Origin: Lachnospira sp. UBA4285
Lineage (GTDB): Bacteria; Bacillota; Clostridia; Lachnospirales; Lachnospiraceae
Length of the DNA stretch: 20,698 nucleotides
Reading direction: 5' to 3'
Assembly: GCA_002394965.1 (NCBI GenBank)
Contig: DGVL01000111.1
Coordinates: forward strand, 1-20,698
The position numbers and the translations under genes are program-made. The notes under the pieces are model-generated. The model saw nothing but the letters and a program-made list of their open reading frames with translations, did no database searches and was not told the origin of the DNA. Each line of letters begins with the position of its first letter. Position 1 is the first letter of the stretch. Below, one piece after another: positions 15,307-20,698 of this stretch.

Positions 15307-15804
15307 TCAGTTTTTGTTCATGATCTGCGTCACACCGCCAAAGATCATGCCGATCCCCAGTATGCGGATTAAGAGCGTGACCGTGCTGAACGGATTGGCC
15401 ATAATCAGAATGCCGATGATGAGCTCGATGACAGCCGTGATGAGCCTTCCGGTCTGGATGCCGCCGTCCGCCTTCAGCGCGCCAAAGATTTCAACCGCGC
15501 TGTAGATTACCATCAGAATACCCAGGACAAAGGGAAGAACCGACACAATCGCGCCGGAAAACGCGATCAGAAGAATTCCGACAATGACTGCTGCAACATT
15601 GCCTGCAAAATTCCTTACAGCCGCCGGATCCTTTCTCTTGCCTGCCAGTCCTTCGGCAACGCCTACGATTCCGGCAATCAGCACAGCCACACCGACGATC
15701 TTGCAGACAATATCCAGCGTGCTGCCTGGCCAGATCAGCAGGATGATGCCGAAGATGATCAGGATCAGTCCGGTCACCACATGATTTTGCGTGAAGGTTT
15801 TCAT
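15307..15804 (-). CDS. DUF308 (HdeD-like) integral membrane protein
   Basis: A 165-residue hydrophobic protein with six predicted membrane helices, arranged as three hairpins with the repeated pattern LIxGIxLLxxP typical of the HdeD/DUF308 family. Examples are ILIIFGIILLIWPGST near the N-terminus and LIIGILIMANPFSTVTL near the C-terminus. HdeD is linked to acid resistance in E. coli, but for Firmicute members no role is established. The ATG at 15804 is preferred over an in-frame start at 15849, because AAAGGCGGGAG precedes it and the first helix then follows directly. It lies 56 bases after the S41 peptidase and 13 bases before larB. Confidence 0.9.
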   Translation of the reverse strand: MKTFTQNHVVTGLILIIFGIILLIWPGSTLDIVCKIVGVAVLIAGIVGVAEGLAGKRKDPAAVRNFAGNVAAVIVGILLIAFSGAIVSVLPFVLGILMVIYSAVEIFGALKADGGIQTGRLITAVIELIIGILIMANPFSTVTLLIRILGIGMIFGGVTQIMNKN

Positions 15805-15860
15805 ATACTCCCGCCTTTCTCCGTGTCCGTAATTCTGAACGGTTTTCACGGTTTACATCC

Positions 15861-17156
15861 TCATGATTTACTCTCAAGGTAATCGATCGCTGCGGCAAGC
15901 TGTGTGTCCGTTTCCGGGTTGGAATCTTCCGTCCCGCCGTCAGCTGTTTCGACCACAATGTCCGGCATCACGCCGACCTGATGAATATCCCGCCCGGCCG
16001 GTGTGAAATACTTCTCAACCGTGTACTTGATGCCACTGCCATCCGGGAACTGCCGGATCGTCTGAGCTATCCCCTTGCCGAAAGTCTGAGTCCCTACGAT
16101 GACCCTGACTTTATAGTCCTGAACGGCGGCGGAGAAAAGTTCCGACGCAGAAGCCGTCTGGGCGTTCACCAGGACAGCGAGCGGAATATCAATCTGATCC
16201 GGATTGCTTCCGGTCGTCACCTCTTCATGACCCGCCTTGTCCCGCACCGATACGATGGTCCCGTCCGGAAGCAGTTCGTCAAGGATATCCGTGTCCACAT
16301 CCAGAAGACCTCCCGGATTGCCGCGCAGATCGATGACAAGTGACGAAACAGCATCTTCCTGTGTCAGCTCACGGTATGCGTCGAGAAACTGCTGCTTTGC
16401 GCTTCCGTCGAATTCAGCCAGATACAGATATCCGATATTCCCGTCGAGAACTCTGTAACTCACAAGCGGTATGTCGTATTGTCCTCTGGTCACCGGGATC
16501 TTCTGAGTCTGGCCGTTTCTGAGAATTGTCAGCGCGACATCGGTCCCCTCGTCACCTTTGATTCGCTCAACAGTATCCTGAATATCCTCTCCGGCAACTG
16601 GTTCTCCGTCGACCTCCGTGATGAGGTCTCCAGCCTCAATCCCGGCTCTCTCTGCCGGTCCGCCGGAAATAACCCGGCTGACAAGCAGTGCGCCGTCATC
16701 TGTCTTCCCGACGATGACACCGATGCCGTATGACACGCCGCTGCTGCTCTGCATAAAATCGGCGAACTCCTCCGGCGTGTAGTACACCGTGTAGGGGTCT
16801 CCGTAACTGTCCACATAGGCTCTGGCGACCGACTCAATGGAAGTATCCGGATCCGGCTTGTCAAAATAGAAATCTTCCAGCGCACTCTCCAGCTGATTCA
16901 GCTTGGGCATCGACTGAACGCCGATGCTGCCGGAATCTCTTCCGATATACAGCCGGCCGATCCGGATGGAGATCAGATTGCTGCGGAACGCGGCGATCAG
17001 AAGTGCCAGAACGGCAATCGCGGCTGTGTAGGCAATGATAGCCTTCGGCGTGCGTCTGCCCGTCTTCGGAGCCTTTTCCTCTTTCGTATCTGTATCCTGT
17101 CCGGTCTTCTCATCACCCGTAATCTGCAGACTGTCCGGCTCCCTGTCTCTATCCAT
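15861..17156 (-). CDS. S41-family C-terminal processing peptidase with PDZ domain
   Basis: This membrane-anchored serine protease of the CtpA/CtpB/Prc family is expected to act outside the cell membrane. From the chosen start it has 431 residues: a charged cytoplasmic N-terminus, one membrane helix at about 39-57, a PDZ domain at about 137-224 (GIGVIVG..GGPAERAGI..GDLI), and the S41 catalytic domain. The Ser-Lys pair is Ser336 in TASASELF and Lys361 in TFGKG, with Gln365 four residues later, the same spacing as in Prc. Met at 17156 has AGGTGGAG upstream. An ATG at 17177 overlaps the ftsX stop (TGATG) but lacks a ribosome site, so either is possible. Its place after ftsEX suggests a role in envelope or division protein processing. 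Confidence 0.95.
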   Translation of the reverse strand: MDRDREPDSLQITGDEKTGQDTDTKEEKAPKTGRRTPKAIIAYTAAIAVLALLIAAFRSNLISIRIGRLYIGRDSGSIGVQSMPKLNQLESALEDFYFDKPDPDTSIESVARAYVDSYGDPYTVYYTPEEFADFMQSSSGVSYGIGVIVGKTDDGALLVSRVISGGPAERAGIEAGDLITEVDGEPVAGEDIQDTVERIKGDEGTDVALTILRNGQTQKIPVTRGQYDIPLVSYRVLDGNIGYLYLAEFDGSAKQQFLDAYRELTQEDAVSSLVIDLRGNPGGLLDVDTDILDELLPDGTIVSVRDKAGHEEVTTGSNPDQIDIPLAVLVNAQTASASELFSAAVQDYKVRVIVGTQTFGKGIAQTIRQFPDGSGIKYTVEKYFTPAGRDIHQVGVMPDIVVETADGGTEDSNPETDTQLAAAIDYLESKS

Positions 17157-17176
17157 ATCCGTCTCCACCTGCTGCA

Positions 17177-18082
17177 TCAGACATTCGTATGTCTGCGCAC
17201 CGCGAAGAATGTTCCCAGAAGGCCGATCACAACTCCCAGCAGAAGAGCCACCGGAAGCAGCACGCGGAAGAGCTGCCCCGTAGACATGAAGCGGAGAATG
17301 TTGTTGAGCATCGCGAATTTATCCCGGACAAAATCGACCGCGCCGTTGTAGATGAAATACTCGATGATCATCGGGATGATGGAGCCAATGACACCGATCG
17401 TGATACCTTCCACAAAGAACGGCGCATTAACAAAGCCATCCGTGGCGCCGATGTACTTCATGATCGAGATCTCCTCCTTGCGGACCGTGATTCCGATGAT
17501 GACCGTGTTCATGATCAGGAAGATCGACACCGCCAGAAGGACAATAATTACTGCCACGGACACATAGCCGACCAGTCTTGCCGCGCCAGAAAGGCTCGCC
17601 GCCGCTTCGTCTGACTTCTCGACTTTGCGCACACCACTGAGTGAACTGATGTAGTCGACGAGTTCCTGCTGCTGGCTTGCATCCTTCAGATATACTTCAT
17701 AGGAAGCTGAGTTGGCAAGAGGATTGTCCGAAAAACCATCCGCCAGATATTCGTACTCGCCCAGATACTCCGTCTTGAAATTCTCCCAGGCTTCCTCAGC
17801 TGACGTGAAGTGAATTCTGTCCACCTCCGGTCTTGCCTGGATCGAACTGCCGATCGACTGAATCGTGGCGTCATCCGTGTCGTCATCAAAGAAAACTGTC
17901 ACGGCCAGGTTCGTCTGCGCATCTTTGAGCGTATACTGGAAGTTGGCGACCAGACTGTAGAAAATGCCGAAAATAAATATACTCGCCGCAATCGTTGCAA
18001 TCGATGCCAGAGAGAAGAGGCGGTTTCTGTGAATATTCAGAAATCCCTGCTTCAGCTGGTAAAAAAACGAATTAATCCTCAT
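17177..18082 (-). CDS. ftsX: FtsX, membrane subunit of the cell-division ABC complex
   Basis: FtsX pairs with FtsE to activate extracellular peptidoglycan hydrolases, such as PcsB or CwlO in Gram-positives. The protein is 301 residues. It has a cytoplasmic amphipathic N-terminus (MRINSFFYQLKQGFLNIHRNR), a first membrane helix at about 22-44, a large extracellular domain of about 125 residues, then three helices near 171-195, 220-244 and 274-295. The loop RKEEISIMKYIGATDGFV between helices 2 and 3 is the FtsE coupling motif. An ATG at 18082 is used, overlapping ftsE by 11 bases; an in-frame start 15 codons earlier would lie deeper inside ftsE and add non-family residues. Confidence 0.96.
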   Translation of the reverse strand: MRINSFFYQLKQGFLNIHRNRLFSLASIATIAASIFIFGIFYSLVANFQYTLKDAQTNLAVTVFFDDDTDDATIQSIGSSIQARPEVDRIHFTSAEEAWENFKTEYLGEYEYLADGFSDNPLANSASYEVYLKDASQQQELVDYISSLSGVRKVEKSDEAAASLSGAARLVGYVSVAVIIVLLAVSIFLIMNTVIIGITVRKEEISIMKYIGATDGFVNAPFFVEGITIGVIGSIIPMIIEYFIYNGAVDFVRDKFAMLNNILRFMSTGQLFRVLLPVALLLGVVIGLLGTFFAVRRHTNV

Positions 18083-18758
18083 AGAAATAACCGCCCTTCT
18101 CCATATCACTGATGATGCGGCCCTCACTCATTGTGATCGTGCGCTTCTTCATCTGCTGAACGATGTCCATGTTGTGGGTCACGACCAGCACTGTGGTTCC
18201 GCGCTTGTTCGCCTTGTCGATAATCTTCATGACTTCGGCGGAGTTGATCGGGTCCAGATTGCCGGTAGGCTCATCGCAGAGCAGAATATCCGGGTGGTTC
18301 ACCAGAGCGCGCGCGATGGCGACGCGCTGCTGCTCGCCTCCGGACAGTTCGCTCGGATATGCCTTGTACTTGTCGACAAGGCCGACCATGGACAGCATCT
18401 CCAGCACATTGGTGCGGATTTTGCGCTGCGGTGCCTCGATGACCTTCTGCGCAAATGCGATGTTTTCAAACACCGTGCGGTCCTGAAGAAGCCGGAAGTC
18501 CTGGAACACGACACCTATGTCGCGGCGCAGATACGGAAGCTGGCGGCGGTGCATTTTATTCAGATATTTTTTATTGATATAGATCCGGCCGGACGTCGGC
18601 TCAATCTCCTTCAGCAGGAGCTTGATAAGCGTCGATTTGCCGGAACCGCTCTTTCCTACGACGAACACGAATTCGCCCTTGGAAACGTGCAGATTGATAT
18701 TCTGCAGAGCCGCAATCTCCGGCGTGTAATTCTTTGTCACATTCTCAAGAATAATCAT
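18072..18758 (-). CDS. ftsE: FtsE, ATPase of the cell-division ABC complex
   Basis: FtsE is the cytoplasmic ATPase that drives conformational change of FtsX during cell-wall remodelling. At 228 residues it is standard length. Walker A is GKSGSGKST at 35-43, the Q-loop is VVFQDFRLLQDRTVFEN at 83-99, the signature is LSGGEQQ at 138-144, Walker B is ILLCDEP at 158-164, and the H-loop is VVTHNMD. The DFRLL and TVFEN sequence is characteristic of FtsE compared with other ABC ATPases. A modest AAAGGA lies 12 bases before the ATG. The 51-base gap to the regulator upstream shows no promoter or terminator, so the two are probably on one transcript. Confidence 0.97.
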   Translation of the reverse strand: MIILENVTKNYTPEIAALQNINLHVSKGEFVFVVGKSGSGKSTLIKLLLKEIEPTSGRIYINKKYLNKMHRRQLPYLRRDIGVVFQDFRLLQDRTVFENIAFAQKVIEAPQRKIRTNVLEMLSMVGLVDKYKAYPSELSGGEQQRVAIARALVNHPDILLCDEPTGNLDPINSAEVMKIIDKANKRGTTVLVVTHNMDIVQQMKKRTITMSEGRIISDMEKGGYFYED

Positions 18759-18809
18759 ACGTATTCAAAATCCTTTTCTTGCCGCGCCTTTCGCACAGAT
18801 GTACCCTGC

Positions 18810-19901
18810 TCAGTACTTGTCGCGGCTCTCCATATACCGCATGTACTTCACTACCATCAGTGCAATCTTGAACGTGATGGCGTCGCCGAAGTTGGTCAGA
18901 TCGAGCCCGAGTGTGGTTTTCAGCTTTTCAAGGCGATATACGAGCGTGTTGCGGTGAATATAGAGTTCGCGGGAAGTCTCCGACACATTCAGGTTGTGCT
19001 CAAAAAACTTGTTGACCGTTATGAGTGTCTCGTCGTCCAGATCATCCGGGTTGTGCTCCCCGAACACCTCTTTGATGTACATCTGACACAGGGACATCGG
19101 GAGCTGATAGATCAGGCGGCCGATTCCGAGTTTGCTGTAGCCGATGACGTTCTTTTCGCTGTAGAAGATCTTCCCGACCGACATGGCCATCTTAGCTTCC
19201 TTGTAGGAGCGCGAGAGATCCCGCAGGTCGCGCACAATCGTGCCGAAGGATGCCCTTGCGGCGGTCATGGCCTCCGTGTTGAGCATGTCCACAATCGTGC
19301 TGGCCTCCTGAAGGAGTTCCTCATATTCCTCCGTACCCTCCACCTGGCGGATCAGGACGATGCTCTTCTCGTCCACAGCCGTGATGTAGCCCTTCGTCTT
19401 TCCCTGATAGAGGTTGCGGATGGTCTCAAGCGCAGAGGAATCCTTACCGTGGCGCGTCTCGATAATATAGACGATCCTCGGCACGTTCGCCTTGATGCCG
19501 AGCTTGTCGGCTCTGGTGAAGATATCAACTTTCAGGATGTTGTCAAGAAGAAGATTCTTGACGAAATTATCCTTGTCGTAGTGCTCCCGGTATGCGTACA
19601 GCAGCTGCTGAATCTGAAAAACCGCCATCCGGCCAACCATGTAATTCTCATCCGAGCTCCCCTGCAGGACCAGGACATAGCTCACATGCTCGCCCTCAGA
19701 GATCCGGAAGAACTGGTAATCGTTGACGACCTGATTGATGGCCGGGGAATCGGAAAACTCCCTGGCGGCAGTCAGGCATTCCGGTGTCACTTCAAATGTA
19801 CCGGCGCAGACACGCCCGTCCGTGTCAACCGCTGCCATATTCACGCGGGTTATTGAGCGGAGTCCTTCAAGAGTCTCCTGTAATACCTGATTTGAAAGCA
19901 T
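18810..19901 (-). CDS. CdaR/PucR-type transcriptional regulator
   Basis: A 363-residue regulator with the family's C-terminal helix-turn-helix (HTH_30): LNVSETSREL at 304-313 followed by YIHRNTLVYRLEKL at 314-327, the motif shared by CdaR, PucR and related activators. The central region (about 130-280) looks like the degenerate GGDEF-like domain of this family (ITAVDEKSIVLI, ARASFGTIVRDLRDLSRSYKEAKMAM). The N-terminal 120 residues resemble a ligand-sensing domain, but the ligand is unknown; no transporter or catabolic gene for sugar acids is adjacent. AGAGGT precedes the ATG, and a good promoter lies 63 bases further upstream. Placement directly before ftsE hints at control of, or shared expression with, the cell-wall genes. 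Confidence 0.9.
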   Translation of the reverse strand: MLSNQVLQETLEGLRSITRVNMAAVDTDGRVCAGTFEVTPECLTAAREFSDSPAINQVVNDYQFFRISEGEHVSYVLVLQGSSDENYMVGRMAVFQIQQLLYAYREHYDKDNFVKNLLLDNILKVDIFTRADKLGIKANVPRIVYIIETRHGKDSSALETIRNLYQGKTKGYITAVDEKSIVLIRQVEGTEEYEELLQEASTIVDMLNTEAMTAARASFGTIVRDLRDLSRSYKEAKMAMSVGKIFYSEKNVIGYSKLGIGRLIYQLPMSLCQMYIKEVFGEHNPDDLDDETLITVNKFFEHNLNVSETSRELYIHRNTLVYRLEKLKTTLGLDLTNFGDAITFKIALMVVKYMRYMESRDKY

Positions 19902-19963
19902 ATCGTACCTCTTTTGATATAGCGGCGCACCTGCTGGTCTCTGATGCCGCGATAATCGAGATC

Positions 19964-19992
19964 ATTATATCAATATCAGACAATAAATACAA
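19964..19992 (-). promoter_or_regulatory. Sigma-A-type promoter of the regulator-ftsEX unit
   Basis: On the minus strand, TTGTAT (19987-19992) and a perfect TATAAT (19964-19969) are separated by 17 bases. Transcription should start near 19957, giving a leader of about 55 bases before the ATG at 19901. The -35 box lies inside the T-tract of the upstream gene's terminator. It is the clearest promoter in the window and could drive the regulator, ftsE, ftsX, the peptidase and perhaps many genes beyond. Confidence 0.65.
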
Positions 19993-20032
19993 ACAAAGAA
20001 GCGGCGGGAAACCAGTGCTTCCCAGCCGCTTC
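19981..20032 (-). terminator. Intrinsic terminator after the sugar ABC ATPase gene
   Basis: GAAGCGGC pairs perfectly with GCCGCTTC (arms at 20025-20032 and 19998-20005), continued by an inner GGGAA/TTCCC stem, and the minus strand then reads TTTGTTTGTATTTATTG. This is a strong, classic Rho-independent terminator 31 bases after the stop codon. It separates the sugar-uptake ATPase from the regulator-ftsEX unit. Confidence 0.88.
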
Positions 20033-20063
20033 CGGTCGTTTATGCTTTTTTCAGAATTCCTGA

Positions 20064-20698
20064 TCAGTGCGTGATAACCTGCTCTGTCTCCTTGTCGAAG
20101 ATGTGCATTCTCGTATGATCCGACGCAAGCCTTACGACGCTGCCCGGCTTGACCGCGTTGTGCGCGCTGACCTTGGCTGTGCAGGTGGTGCCGTTGATGT
20201 CGAAGTGAAGGTTTGCTTCACCGCCGAGAAGTTCGTATACATTGATCTTCGCATCGAATACGCCATCCGGGTGCTTGGCGATGAACTCCGGATCATCACT
20301 GATATCCTCCGGACGAATGCCGACAACAACCGTCTTGCCAACATAGCCGCCATCGATGACTTTCTTTGCCTTCTCGCCGCCGACTTCAATCGTGATCTTG
20401 TCGTCCAGCTTCAGGCCGATCTTGTCGCCGTTCTGGGATACAACAGCATCTACAAGATTCATCTGCGGAGAGCCGATGAATCCGGCAACAAAGAGGTTTT
20501 CCGGCTTGTAGTAGAGGTTCTGCGGGGTATCCACCTGCTGGATGATACCATCCTTCAGAACGACGATACGAGTACCGAGCGTCATAGCCTCTACCTGGTC
20601 GTGGGTTACGTAGATGATAGTAGCATTGAGTCTCTGATGAAGCTTGGAGATCTCAACACGCATCTGAACACGCAGCTTTGCATCCAGGTTGGAGAGCG
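20064..20698 (-). CDS. Sugar ABC transporter ATPase, MsmK/UgpC/MalK type, partial at the right edge
   Basis: Only the C-terminal 211 or so residues are present; the frame runs open off the right edge, and the real start lies beyond it. The retained part begins LSNLDAKLRVQMRVEI, the D-loop region of MalK-type ATPases, followed by IIYVTHDQVEAMTLGTRI with the H-loop histidine. DGIIQQVDTPQNLYYKPENLFVAGFIGSP and a C-terminal TOBE/MalK regulatory domain follow (GIRPEDI near the middle). It probably energises one or several carbohydrate importers, as MsmX does for many in B. subtilis. No permease gene lies next to it on the visible side, and a strong terminator follows it, consistent with a stand-alone shared ATPase. 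Confidence 0.93.
   Translation of the reverse strand, partial: LSNLDAKLRVQMRVEISKLHQRLNATIIYVTHDQVEAMTLGTRIVVLKDGIIQQVDTPQNLYYKPENLFVAGFIGSPQMNLVDAVVSQNGDKIGLKLDDKITIEVGGEKAKKVIDGGYVGKTVVVGIRPEDISDDPEFIAKHPDGVFDAKINVYELLGGEANLHFDINGTTCTAKVSAHNAVKPGSVVRLASDHTRMHIFDKETEQVITH

Noticed and set aside
18174..19856. A 560-codon open frame on the plus strand
   Set aside because: It lies antisense to ftsE and the CdaR/PucR-type regulator, both clearly conserved. Its translation is rich in His, Arg and Asp with no recognisable motif, the usual shadow of a GC-rich coding strand.
1..20698. CRISPR arrays, tRNA or rRNA genes, insertion sequences, prophage or att sites
   Set aside because: No direct-repeat arrays, transposase or integrase motifs, or RNA-gene sequences were recognised on either strand. 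Base composition and gene direction are uniform across the window.

Overview
The window comes from a moderately high-GC anaerobic Firmicute, most likely a Lachnospiraceae-type gut Clostridium. The evidence is gene content: an Ech-type membrane hydrogenase, a CdaR/PucR regulator next to ftsEX and an S41 peptidase, an MsmK/UgpC-type sugar ATPase, a Tet(M)-like GTPase carrying a YacP/NYN domain, and Firmicute-style Shine-Dalgarno sites. Genus cannot be fixed from sequence alone. All 20 genes I support lie on the minus strand, so transcription runs from right (20.7 kb) to left (1). No rRNA, tRNA, CRISPR, insertion sequence or phage gene was seen, and no stretch above 300 bases lacks a gene.

Right end (20.7 to 20.0 kb): the C-terminal two thirds of a sugar ABC transporter ATPase, closed by a strong intrinsic terminator. 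The promoter of the next unit starts inside that terminator's T-tract. Block 2 (19.9 to 15.9 kb): a CdaR/PucR-type regulator, ftsE, ftsX and a PDZ-containing S41 peptidase, a likely cell-envelope unit in which FtsEX gates peptidoglycan hydrolysis. Block 3 (15.8 to 12.8 kb): a DUF308 membrane protein, a LarB-LarC2 fusion for the nickel-pincer cofactor, a small unknown protein overlapping it, and a GtrB/Dpm1-like glycosyltransferase. Block 4 (12.7 to 7.9 kb): a HerA-like DUF853 ATPase directly followed by an 891-residue protein that joins a Tet(M)/EF-G-like ribosomal GTPase to a Rae1/YacP-like NYN nuclease domain, then YqeY.

Block 5 (7.8 kb to the left edge): a complete six-subunit Ech [NiFe]-hydrogenase operon (echABCDEF), then a hairpin with a T-rich tail, then hypC-hypD-hypE for making the Fe(CN)2CO part of the active site. 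A Shine-Dalgarno sequence at the very left edge suggests the operon continues past the window. Ech couples reduced ferredoxin to proton reduction and ion pumping, so this block is an energy-conservation and H2-evolution module together with part of its maturation machinery.

The most novel-looking item is the ribosomal GTPase fused to a Rae1-like nuclease domain, sitting 9 bases behind a HerA-like ATPase gene. Next is the LarB-LarC2 fusion with no LarC1 nearby.
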